From contig CAYSLC010000248.1 in assembly GCA_964431545.1 (NCBI GenBank), forward strand, positions 1 to 7,404: a DNA stretch of 7,404 nt. Reading direction: 5' to 3'. This DNA is from CAYSLC01 sp964431545. GTDB taxonomy: Bacteria > Desulfobacterota > Desulfobacteria > Desulfobacterales > JAABSP01. Shown one piece after another: positions 1 to 6,664 of this stretch; within the stretch, counting starts at the first letter, position 1; every line of letters begins with the position of its first letter. Under the pieces are notes generated by a model that was not told the DNA's origin, did no database searches, and saw only the letters and a program-made list of their open reading frames with translations. The position numbers were made by a program, and so were the translations under genes.

Positions 1-2958
1 GTCCCGGAGCTTGTTGGTGTAGTCGATGAGGACGATGGCGTTGTTGACCACCACCCCGGCCAGGGAGATCACCCCCACGCCGCTCATGATGATCCCGAAG
101 GGCGACCCGATCACCGTCAGCCCCAGGAAAACGCCGCCCAGGGACAGGATCACCGAGGTCAGGATGATCAGCGGCTGGGCCACCGAGTTGAAGAGCGTCA
201 CCAGGATCAGAAAGATCAGGAACACGGCGATGCTGAAGGCCCGGGAGAGGAACGCCTGGGACTCCTGCTGGTCCTCGCTCTCCCCCGTGAACGCGATCCG
301 GTACCCGGCCGGCAGGGGGTATCCGGCCAGCATCTTCTCGGCCTGGGCACGGGCCACCGGACCGGGGATCCGGGTCTCGTCCACGTTGGCCCGCACCGTC
401 ACCACCCGCTCGTGGTCGACCCGGATGATGTCCCCCAGGCTCCCGGAGTACCCGATGGAGGCGAGCGTGGTCAAGGGGACGAGCTGTCCCGACGGCGCCG
501 GGATCATCAGCTTGTGGAGGACATCGGTCACCGTCCGGTCGGTCTCCGGCAGCTTCACCGTGATGTCGTAGTCCTCGTCCCCCTCCCGGTAGGTGGAGAC
601 CTCCAGCCCGTTGTAGGCCGTCTTCAGGGCGAACCCGATGGCGTCGGTGGAAAGCCCGAACAGGGCCGCCTTCTGCCGGTCGATGTGGATCTGGATCGAC
701 GGGATCCCCGCCACAAAGTCGTCCCGCACATCCTCCACAAAGGGGATCTTCTCGATGGTCCCCCGGATCTCCGCCGCCAGCCGGCCCAGGACCCGGAAGT
801 CGTCCCCCGAGATCTCGATGTTGACGGGCGCCCCGGTGGGGGGACCCTCCTCCTGCTCGTCCACCGTGATCCGCGCGCCGGGGATCCCCCGGACCCGCTC
901 CCGGATCGTCTCCAGGTCCAGGGCCGACGGGTGGCGCCGGTCCTTCATGTCCAGAAACTGGATCCCGATGTGGTTCGGCTGGTTCTGGTCGAAGGCCATG
1001 CCGGGGCCGGCCGTCTCCACCACCTTGGTATAGATGTGCTCGATGTTGTCCAGGTCGCCGGGGCCGTCGAAGATCCCGCCCCCGGCCCGCACGTGCTTTC
1101 TCGGTTCATAGGCCGCCGCGTACCGCTCGTCGAACGCGGCCGGTTCCGCCCCGTCCGCCGGTTCCGCCCCCGCCACCGCCATCTCCACCTTCTTGACCAC
1201 CCGGTCGAGGTATTCCAGGTCCGCCCCCTCGGGGGGATCGATGTTGACGTAGACGTTCTTGGGGTCGATGTTGGGGAAGAACTCCACCGGCTTTTCCAGC
1301 CCCACCGCCAGGACCCAGACCTGGAAGAGGAGCACCAGAAACGCGAAGCTGATCAGCACCACCGGAACCCGGTGGTTGAGCGCCCCTTTCAGGACCGCCG
1401 CGTACCCCCGCATGAGCCGACCCTCGATGGGGGCCGGCTGCTCCCCGGCCGCCTCGATCTCCTCGGCCGACATCGCCGTCTTCCGGGCCTTGACCCGGAT
1501 GAAGAAGGCCGCCAGGGCCGGGTTGATCACCAGGGCCACGAAGAGGCTCGAACAGAGGGTCACGATGAGGGTGATGGGCAGGTACCGCATGAACTCGCCC
1601 ATGATCCCCGGCCAGAAGACCATGGGGAAGAAGGCGGCCACCGTGGTCAGGGTCGAGCCGATCACCGGCCACCCCACCTCGCCCGTCGCCTTCATGGCCG
1701 CCTCGATGCGGCCCACCCCCTGCTCCATGTACCGGTAGATGTTCTCCACGATGACGATGGCGTTGTCCACCAGCATCCCCAGGGCCAGGGTCAGGGAGAA
1801 GAGGACCACCATGTTCAGGGTGATGTCGAGCAGGTAGAGGACCATGAAGGAAAGGAGCATGGAAAAGGGGATCGCCAGGCCCACCAGCACCGCGTTCCGG
1901 AAGCCCAGGGCGAACAGCAGCACCACCACCACCAGGATCAGCCCCGACAGGATGTTGTTCTCCAGGTCCGCCACCATGTTCCGGATGTCCTTGGCCTGGT
2001 CCATGAGCTTGGTGATCCGGGTCCCCCTGGGCCAGGCGAGCTGCCGCTGGGCGATCAGCTCGTCGATCTCGTCGCTGATGAAGATGATGTTCTCCCCGGC
2101 CCGCTTTTTCACCGAGATGCTGATCGCCTCCCGGCCGTCCAGGCGGGACCGGCTGTTCTCGTCCTTGAACCCGTCCTTGACCACGGCCAGGTCCTTCAGG
2201 TAGATGGGCCGCCCCTGGTGGGAGCTGATCACCAGCCCGTAGACCTCCTCCGGGGTCCTGAACTCGCCGGGCACCCTTAGCTGGTACCGGCCGTCGCCCA
2301 AGGTGATGGAGCCGCCGGAGGTGTTCTGGTTCTCGCTGCTCACCACCCGCTGGAGGGAGGTGATGGGGATGCGGTAGTAGGCGAGCTTGTCCGGGTCCAC
2401 CTCGATGCGGATCTCCCGCTCCAGGCCGCCGGTCACCTCGGCCTCCAGCACGCCGTTGATCGACTCGATGTCGTCCTTGAGGTCGTCGGCGATCTCCTTT
2501 AAACACGGGAGCCCGCAGGTCCCCGACAGGGAGTAGACCACGATGGGCATCTCCGAGAAGTTGACCTCGAAGACCGCCGGGTCGTTCTCCAGGTCGGTGG
2601 GCAGCTCCCCCTTGGCCTCGTCCACCTTGTCCTTGACCTTCTGGAGCACGTCGTCGATGTCGGTGCCGGGGATGAACTCGATGTTGATCTGGGAGGACCC
2701 CTCGGCGCTCACCGACTGGATCTTCTTGACCCGTTCCAGCCCCTTGAGCTTCTTCTCGATGGGGATGGTGATGGCGGTCTCGATGTCCGAGGAGGCGACC
2801 CCCTTGTAGGCCGTGGAGACGAAGACGTTGGGGATGGTGATGTCCGGGGCGCTCTCCCTGGGCAGGGCCAGGTAACAGTAGGTCCCCATGGCGAAGATGA
2901 TCACCGCCAGCACCACCACGCTGATGCGGTTTTTGATGGCGACGTCGGATACCAGCAT
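1..2958 (-). CDS. RND-family efflux pump, inner-membrane permease (3' end outside the window)
   Basis: This is the proton-driven inner-membrane pump of the tripartite efflux system. The frame is open for 986 codons from ATG at 2958 to the window edge, with no stop seen. RND pumps usually have about 1030-1090 residues, so the last two membrane helices are probably missing. Helix TM1 is near residues 11-31, followed by the first periplasmic porter half. TM2-TM6 lie around 335-490, with the TM4 signature GMLVDNAIVIVEN at 394-406. TM7 is near 530-552, the second porter half spans about 555-900, and TM8-TM10 lie around 905-980, ending in VVNNAIVLIDY. D398 matches the first of the two TM4 aspartates of AcrB; the second position is N399. 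I chose the ATG at 2958 because it lies 2 bases after the adaptor stop, has an AGGTGAGG ribosome site, and gives a normal RND N-terminus. Residues C148 and C152 form an unusual CGLPC pair in the first porter half. The substrate is unknown. Confidence 0.96.
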   Translation of the reverse strand, partial: MLVSDVAIKNRISVVVLAVIIFAMGTYCYLALPRESAPDITIPNVFVSTAYKGVASSDIETAITIPIEKKLKGLERVKKIQSVSAEGSSQINIEFIPGTDIDDVLQKVKDKVDEAKGELPTDLENDPAVFEVNFSEMPIVVYSLSGTCGLPCLKEIADDLKDDIESINGVLEAEVTGGLEREIRIEVDPDKLAYYRIPITSLQRVVSSENQNTSGGSITLGDGRYQLRVPGEFRTPEEVYGLVISSHQGRPIYLKDLAVVKDGFKDENSRSRLDGREAISISVKKRAGENIIFISDEIDELIAQRQLAWPRGTRITKLMDQAKDIRNMVADLENNILSGLILVVVVLLFALGFRNAVLVGLAIPFSMLLSFMVLYLLDITLNMVVLFSLTLALGMLVDNAIVIVENIYRYMEQGVGRIEAAMKATGEVGWPVIGSTLTTVAAFFPMVFWPGIMGEFMRYLPITLIVTLCSSLFVALVINPALAAFFIRVKARKTAMSAEEIEAAGEQPAPIEGRLMRGYAAVLKGALNHRVPVVLISFAFLVLLFQVWVLAVGLEKPVEFFPNIDPKNVYVNIDPPEGADLEYLDRVVKKVEMAVAGAEPADGAEPAAFDERYAAAYEPRKHVRAGGGIFDGPGDLDNIEHIYTKVVETAGPGMAFDQNQPNHIGIQFLDMKDRRHPSALDLETIRERVRGIPGARITVDEQEEGPPTGAPVNIEISGDDFRVLGRLAAEIRGTIEKIPFVEDVRDDFVAGIPSIQIHIDRQKAALFGLSTDAIGFALKTAYNGLEVSTYREGDEDYDITVKLPETDRTVTDVLHKLMIPAPSGQLVPLTTLASIGYSGSLGDIIRVDHERVVTVRANVDETRIPGPVARAQAEKMLAGYPLPAGYRIAFTGESEDQQESQAFLSRAFSIAVFLIFLILVTLFNSVAQPLIILTSVILSLGGVFLGLTVIGSPFGIIMSGVGVISLAGVVVNNAIVLIDYTNKLRD

Positions 2959-2960
2959 GG

Positions 2961-4082
2961 CTACAACCTCACCTTTTCGATGTCGTCCACCGCGCGGACC
3001 ACGGTCACCTTCTGGTCGTCGCTCACCCCCCGGTGGCCCACCACGATCACCCGGTCCCCTTCGGAGATCCCCTCGCGGATCTGGACCCGCCACCCCTCCT
3101 GGAGCCCCAGGGAGACCGGCCGGGACCGGGCCGCGCCCTCCTCCACCACATAGACCAGGTTTCGGCCGTTCCGGTTGATGACGCTATACAGGGGTACCGA
3201 CAGGCCGCCTTCCACCGCTTTTTTGACGATGGAGACCCGGACGAACATGTCCGGCAGGATCAGCCCCTTGGGGTTGTCCAGGGCCAGCTCCAGGCCGTAG
3301 ACCCGGGCCGTGGGATCGGCGGTGTTGGACAAAAAGCGCTTCTTCGCCTGGAAGACCCGGCCGCCCAGGGCGTCGATGGTCACGTCGAAGGCCGACACCT
3401 TGCGCACGGCGTCCACGTCCGACTCGGGGATCCCCACCCGCACCTTGAGCCGGTCCATCCGGAGGATCTCCGCCACCGTGTCGCCCACGTTGAGGTAGTG
3501 GCCCTCCTCGATGGGCAGGGCGTTGATCTCCCCGGCCTGGGGGGCGCGGATGGTGGCCCGCTCCAGGTCGAGGGCCGCCGTCTCCATGGCGGCCCGGGCG
3601 TTCTCCACGGCCGCCACCGCCTCGTCGAGCTGGGACCGGGTGGACAACTGCCCCTCGCGCAGCTTCCGGAGCCGCTCCAGGGTCGCCGTGGCCATCTCGT
3701 AGGTCGCCCTGGCCGACCGGTGGGCGTTGGCGTAGTCCCGCTGATCGAGCACGGCCAGCACCTGCCCCTTCTCCACCTTCTGTCCCTCGGTCACCTTTTT
3801 GGACACCACCTTGCCCCGGACCTCGGCCACCACCGTCAGCCGGACCCACGGCTCGGTGGTCCCCGGCAGGCTGATCCGGTCCCGGATGGGGGCGGGCTTC
3901 ACCGCCAGGGTCACCACGTTCACCTCCGGGACCTCCCGCACCGCCGCCTTCTTTTTGGCCTCCAGGGCCTCCCCCTCGGACTGGATGCGCCCGAAGAGCA
4001 GGACGATCACCGCCGCCAGGCAGAGGAAAAAGACGCTCGGCAGCGCCCCCCAGATCCGCCGGAGCCATTTGCGCCCCCGGCC
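2961..4082 (-). CDS. RND efflux periplasmic adaptor (membrane fusion protein), 5' end in assembly gap
   Basis: This adaptor links the inner-membrane pump to the outer-membrane channel. The open frame shows 373 residues and ends at TAG (2963-2961). An N-terminal membrane anchor follows a basic stretch (KWLRR, then a hydrophobic run at about visible residues 12-31), and there is no lipobox cysteine, so it is probably anchored by a helix and not by lipid. Next come the first half of the lipoyl-like barrel-sandwich (about 80-117, with VTEGQKVEKGQVLAVLDQRDY-type sequence), an alpha-helical hairpin (about 118-172), the second lipoyl half (about 175-208, RAPQAGEI), the beta-barrel (about 210-290) and a membrane-proximal domain. 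No start codon is visible before the anchor. The GTG at 4010 falls inside the hydrophobic segment and would destroy it, so the true start is probably a few codons inside the N run. The stop lies 2 bases before the pump ATG, which points to translational coupling. Confidence 0.93.
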   Translation of the reverse strand, partial: GRGRKWLRRIWGALPSVFFLCLAAVIVLLFGRIQSEGEALEAKKKAAVREVPEVNVVTLAVKPAPIRDRISLPGTTEPWVRLTVVAEVRGKVVSKKVTEGQKVEKGQVLAVLDQRDYANAHRSARATYEMATATLERLRKLREGQLSTRSQLDEAVAAVENARAAMETAALDLERATIRAPQAGEINALPIEEGHYLNVGDTVAEILRMDRLKVRVGIPESDVDAVRKVSAFDVTIDALGGRVFQAKKRFLSNTADPTARVYGLELALDNPKGLILPDMFVRVSIVKKAVEGGLSVPLYSVINRNGRNLVYVVEEGAARSRPVSLGLQEGWRVQIREGISEGDRVIVVGHRGVSDDQKVTVVRAVDDIEKVRL

Positions 4083-4182
4083 NNNNNNNNNNNNNNNNNN
4101 NNNNNNNNNNNNNNNNNNNNNNNNNNNNNNNNNNNNNNNNNNNNNNNNNNNNNNNNNNNNNNNNNNNNNNNNNNNNNNNNNN
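4083..4182. other. Assembly gap of 100 N hiding the adaptor start
   Basis: This run is exactly 100 N, the same size as the other gap, so its length is probably a scaffolder default. The channel stop codon (TGA, 4185-4183) touches its right edge and the adaptor frame runs open into its left edge. I found no shared sequence between the two flanks. The missing DNA should hold the adaptor start codon, its ribosome site and any spacer, and may be shorter than 100 bases. Confidence 0.95.
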
Positions 4183-5654
4183 TCACCGGATGGCGGCCGT
4201 CACCTGCGCCATGAAGGTGCCCGTGACCCGCCGGAGCTTGAGCAGGGCCAGTTGAAAGTCGTATCTCGATTCGGCCAGCCGCTCTTCCGAGGTGACCAGC
4301 ACGGTGTTGGCGTCCATCACGTCCACGCTGTTGGCCAGTCCGTACTCGAACTGCCTGGCCACGGCGTTGTAGTTCTCCCGGGAGGCCCGGAGCCGGTCCC
4401 GCAGGGAGGCGAGCACCCCCTGGTGGGTCAACAGCTCCAGATAGACATCGGTCACCTCCACGGCGATGGTCTTGGCCATCGCCTCCGCCGCCAGCCGGCT
4501 CTGCCCGCGGAGGGCCACGGCCTCCCCCACGTCGGCCCGCCGCAGGCCCCCCTCGTAGATGGGGATGGTGAGGGTCAGCCCCACCGAGAGGCTGTCCTCG
4601 GCGGAGAAATCGGCCTCGGGGTCCTGGGTCCGGTCCATGTAAAGCCCTTCGGCGCTCACCACCGGCCAGTAGGCGCTCCTGGCCAGGTCCACCCCGATGT
4701 CGGCCATCTCCCGGCCCACGGCCAGGCTCTTGAGTTCCGGCCGGTTGGCCAGGGCCGTCCGCTGGAGTTCGGCAAGGTCCGCCGAGAAGGTGACCCCCTC
4801 GCCGAACCCCGGATCCTGGATCGCCCCGATTCCGGGAAGGCCCGTCATCCGGGCCAGCACCGCCAGGGCCAGGGTCCGCCGGTTCTCCGAGGAGATCCGG
4901 TCCGCCTCGGACTGGGAGAGTTCCGCCTCGGCCCGGTACAGGGCGGTGATGGCCACGTCCTCCACCTCCAGCCGGGCCTTGACCGATTCGAGATGGGCTT
5001 CGAGCCGCCGGACGTTCGCCTCGGCGATCTCCAGGTTCTTGGCCGCCTTGAGCACGTCGTAGTAGGCCCCGGCCACGTCGAAGAGATACGCGGCCCGGAC
5101 CTCGTTCAGGTCGTGCCGGGCACGGTCGATGCCCAGCGCCGCCTGGCGGACCGATTTGAACTCCCGGCCGTTCACGGTGATCGACTGCTCCACCCGCGCC
5201 CCCCAGTCGGTGGTCCACGACGGCTGGATCGTCACCCCGCCGGCGCTCTTGTCCTCGCTGTACCGCGTGTGGCTCCCAAAGGCGCTGATCCGGGGCCGGA
5301 GGGCCGACGCGGCCCGGTCCCGCCCCCGCTCGGCGATGGCCACGTCGTACCGGGAGATCCGGATCTCCTCGGCCCGCTCCAGGGCGATGCGGTAGAGATC
5401 CGTCAGGCCGTAGGCCCGTCCCGNNNNNNNNNNNNNNNNNNNNNNNNNNNNNNNNNNNNNNNNNNNNNNNNNNNNNNNNNNNNNNNNNNNNNNNNNNNNN
5501 NNNNNNNNNNNNNNNNNNNNNNNTCGGCCCGCTCCAGGGCGATGCGGTAGAGATCCGTCAGGCCGTAGGCCCGTCCCGCCTCCTTCGCCGGCGTCGCCGT
5601 CCCCAAAAACAGGATCAGGGCCGCGGCCGTCAACAGAGAATGTGTGCGATTCAT
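4183..5654 (-). CDS. TolC-like outer-membrane efflux channel (OEP family), split by a false assembly gap
   Basis: This is the outer-membrane and periplasmic-tunnel part of the efflux complex. As printed it is split by 100 N, but the gap flanks repeat 55 bases. After removing 155 bases the frame is continuous from ATG (5654) to TGA (4185-4183): 1317 bases, 438 residues, normal for the family. A signal peptide is clear (MNRTHS, a hydrophobic stretch to G18, likely cleavage after A23 in ATPA/KE). There is no lipobox cysteine, unlike the lipoprotein members of the OprM type. Two OEP repeats follow, each with long helices and beta segments. The family-like pieces are ALYRAEAELSQSEAD (186-200) and FEYGLANSVDVMDANTVL (384-401). 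The start overlaps the tetR stop (ATGA, 5651-5654), and AAGGAGAGG at 5671-5663 sits 8 bases upstream, inside tetR, so translation is probably coupled. Automatic annotation would call two fragments because 155 is not a multiple of 3. Confidence 0.93.
5369..5578. repeat. Identical 55-base flanks of an assembly gap (5369-5423 and 5524-5578)
   Basis: The 55 bases before the N run (5369-5423) are the same, base for base, as the 55 bases after it (5524-5578). Both copies encode the same channel residues (from GRAYGLTDLYRIAL to the following ERA) in the same frame. This is the pattern left when two contigs that overlap by one assembly word (k = 55 is a common setting) are joined with N and not merged. 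It is not a biological repeat. Confidence 0.93.
5424..5523. other. False assembly gap of 100 N inside the channel gene
   Basis: This run of exactly 100 N lies between two identical 55-base ends. The N run plus one copy (155 bases) can be deleted, giving an uninterrupted channel gene through the junction (ALERAEEIRISRYDVAIAE). No sequence appears to be missing here. Confidence 0.93.
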
Positions 5655-6289
5655 GACGCGATCCTCTCCTTCTCCACCAGCAGGTGATCCAGGAGGATCT
5701 CCAGGTGGTAGCCGATCTGCTTGCCGAGATCGAAGTATTTGTCCGACACCATGGCGTGGAGGTAGATGCCGTCGATATAGGCGAGCAGGTTGATGGCGAT
5801 CTTCTCGGCGTCCCTTGCGATCTCCGGCCGGAAGACCCCCTTGGAGACGCCCTCCAGCAGGGTCCCCTGCACCACCCGGCGCATCCCCATGGAGAGTTCC
5901 CGGATCAGGTGGCGCCGCTGGTGGAGCACCCCCCCCGTGGTCATGGCCTGCTTGAGGATCTCGAAGGAGATCCGGATGGTCTCCGGGTTGTCCGGCTCGA
6001 ACATCTCGGTGCAGGTTTCCACGATCCGCCGCAGCCGGTGGACCGGGCTTTCGATCTCGTCCATCAGCTTCTCGATCTCCTGGTGGTACCGGTCGAAGTA
6101 CCGCATCACCCCGGCCACGAAGATGTCGGCCTTGGTTTCGTAATAGGTGTACACGCTGCCCTTGCCGACCCCGGCGGCCCGGGCGATCTCCTCCACACTG
6201 GTGGCGCCGTACCCTTTTCTGCCGAACAGCCGCAGCCCCGCGTCCGCGATGGCGCTCTGTTTTCCGTTGTCCCTCGTCCTGCCCGCCAT
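5651..6289 (-). CDS. TetR-family transcriptional regulator, likely repressor of the efflux operon
   Basis: The 212-residue length is typical of TetR regulators. The N-terminal DNA-binding domain covers about residues 10-57: AGLRLFGRKGYGATSVEEIA leads into the helix-turn-helix, with AAGVGKGSVYTYYETKADIF as turn, recognition helix and following residues. The C-terminal part (about 60-205) is all-helical and variable, as expected for ligand binding and dimerisation. It is the first gene of the operon, and its TGA overlaps the channel ATG by 4 bases. The ATG at 6289 is the first usable start: an in-frame TAG lies two codons before it (6298-6296). The ribosome site is poor, with GAGGGA almost touching the start codon. 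A 22-bp palindrome over the upstream promoter is the probable binding site, so self-repression released by a pump substrate is the likely logic. The ligand is not predictable from sequence. Confidence 0.95.
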   Translation of the reverse strand: MAGRTRDNGKQSAIADAGLRLFGRKGYGATSVEEIARAAGVGKGSVYTYYETKADIFVAGVMRYFDRYHQEIEKLMDEIESPVHRLRRIVETCTEMFEPDNPETIRISFEILKQAMTTGGVLHQRRHLIRELSMGMRRVVQGTLLEGVSKGVFRPEIARDAEKIAINLLAYIDGIYLHAMVSDKYFDLGKQIGYHLEILLDHLLVEKERIAS

Positions 6290-6315
6290 GTCCCTCTACG
6301 CCTTGCATCTTGCCC

Positions 6316-6329
6316 GCCGGTTTTCCGGC
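6316..6329 (-). promoter_or_regulatory. Small leader hairpin upstream of tetR
   Basis: GCCGG and CCGGC pair perfectly around an AAAA loop in the tetR leader RNA, just after the T8 tract and about 26 bases before the start codon. It may add structure to the leader or protect the RNA after partial termination. No function can be shown, and five GC-rich pairs can arise by chance in DNA of this composition. Confidence 0.4.
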
Positions 6330-6331
6330 AT

Positions 6332-6368
6332 AAAAAAAAGCGAGGGCCGGGACCCATTCCCGACTCGC
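6332..6368 (-). terminator. Intrinsic-terminator-shaped hairpin with T8 in the tetR leader (possible attenuator)
   Basis: Read on the minus strand, GCGAG (6368-6364) pairs with CTCGC (6344-6340), and inside it CGGGA (6362-6358) pairs with TCCCG (6352-6348) around an ATGGG loop. One unpaired base lies on one side and three on the other. Eight T residues (6339-6332) follow the stem at once. This is the form of a Rho-independent terminator for minus-strand transcription, and there is no T run for the plus strand. It lies between the predicted tetR promoter and the tetR start, so it would cut short most operon transcripts unless bypassed. It could instead block read-through from the toxin-antitoxin pair. 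Confidence 0.6.
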
Positions 6369-6379
6369 TGGTCGGGAAT
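6356..6379. promoter_or_regulatory. Perfect 9-bp inverted repeat overlapping operator and terminator
   Basis: ATTCCCGAC (6356-6364) and GTCGGGAAT (6371-6379) form a perfect inverted repeat with a 6-base spacer. One arm overlaps the -10 box and shares its GGAAT with the 22-bp palindrome. The other arm overlaps the terminator stem. As DNA it could be a second regulator site. As RNA, which needs transcription starting further upstream, it would compete with the terminator stem. Confidence 0.5.
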
Positions 6380-6396
6380 ATACGCCGTTATATTCC
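6375..6396. promoter_or_regulatory. 22-bp palindrome over the tetR promoter, likely TetR operator
   Basis: GGAATATA (6375-6382) and TATATTCC (6389-6396) are perfect inverted copies with a 6-base spacer. The palindrome fills most of the space between the -35 and -10 boxes and covers the -10 box. A dimer bound there would block RNA polymerase. Its position next to a TetR-family gene, and its size, fit a self-regulatory operator. That this TetR binds it is an inference. Confidence 0.65.
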
Positions 6397-6404
6397 GTTG
6401 TCAA
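6377..6404 (-). promoter_or_regulatory. Predicted sigma70-type promoter of the tetR-efflux operon
   Basis: On the minus strand a perfect TTGACA (-35, 6404-6399) is followed after 16 bases by TATATT (-10, 6382-6377), one base from consensus. Transcription would start near 6370, giving a leader of about 80 bases before the tetR ATG. The palindrome overlapping both spacer and -10 box supports a regulated promoter. Confidence 0.65.
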
Positions 6405-6664
6405 CCAAAAAAGTGGAGAGACTAAATTTCCGATATGAATGTTAAATTTTTGTTAGGGAGTTCCGGCGTCGGGGTTGATGGGGCCGAGGGGTGACCTGGA
6501 GGTCGAAGGATGGGGCGGCGGTCGGGGGGGTGTGCGGGGTGCCGATGGAAGGCGGCGGCGGTGGGATTGGGCGAAACCACCTCCTTGTTTATAGGCGATT
6601 TATCTGAATCTGTCTGATCGCCTCTTCGACTCCATTTTGCTCTAACGTTTACAATATTTTTTAG
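6405..6664. other. Intergenic stretch without a recognisable gene
   Basis: No convincing coding frame is present on either strand; the longest frames are short and of low-complexity composition. From right to left it holds an AT-rich part after the antitoxin stop, an inverted repeat (6593-6623), a plus-strand G-rich tract (6471-6539) and a short AT-rich stretch (about 6415-6455) before the operon promoter. It marks the change from the lower-GC toxin-antitoxin pair to the GC-rich operon. Confidence 0.7.
6593..6623. repeat. Inverted repeat downstream of the antitoxin gene
   Basis: AGGCGAT (6593-6599) and ATCGCCT (6617-6623) are perfect inverted copies around 17 bases that contain repeats of TCTG. 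It lies about 40 bases past the antitoxin stop. There is no T run after the stem in either direction, so it is not a typical intrinsic terminator. It could be a weak 3' hairpin, a protein site or chance. Confidence 0.4.

Noticed and set aside
412..2280. A long plus-strand open frame of 622 codons opposite the pump gene
   Set aside because: Its His/Asp/Arg/Pro-rich translation is the mirror of a GC-rich gene with strong third-position bias. The minus-strand frame encodes a clear RND pump with all expected motifs.
1106..2506. A minus-strand open frame of 466 codons overlapping the pump
   Set aside because: It is a shifted frame of the pump gene, rich in Gly/Arg/Pro with no recognisable domains. 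The pump frame continues unbroken through the same region.
5369..5578. A genuine direct repeat or mobile-element target duplication around the N run
   Set aside because: The copies abut the N run exactly, encode the same residues, and merging them restores a normal full-length protein. An assembly overlap explains everything.
6296..6331. An 11-codon leader frame (MPENRRARCKA) ending two codons before the tetR ATG
   Set aside because: The bases before its ATG are the T8 tract, with no ribosome site, and the peptide shows no regulatory codon pattern. A leader peptide cannot be supported.
6440..6500. A 19-codon plus-strand frame starting at an ATG near 6437 (MNVKFLLGSSGVGVDGAEG)
   Set aside because: It has no ribosome site, no known match and runs into low-complexity G-rich DNA.
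6575..6590. ACCTCCTTG on the plus strand, like the 3' end of 16S rRNA, or AAGGAGGTGG on the minus strand as a ribosome site
   Set aside because: The surrounding sequence does not match 16S rRNA beyond a few bases. On the minus strand no start codon with a convincing frame follows at a useful distance.
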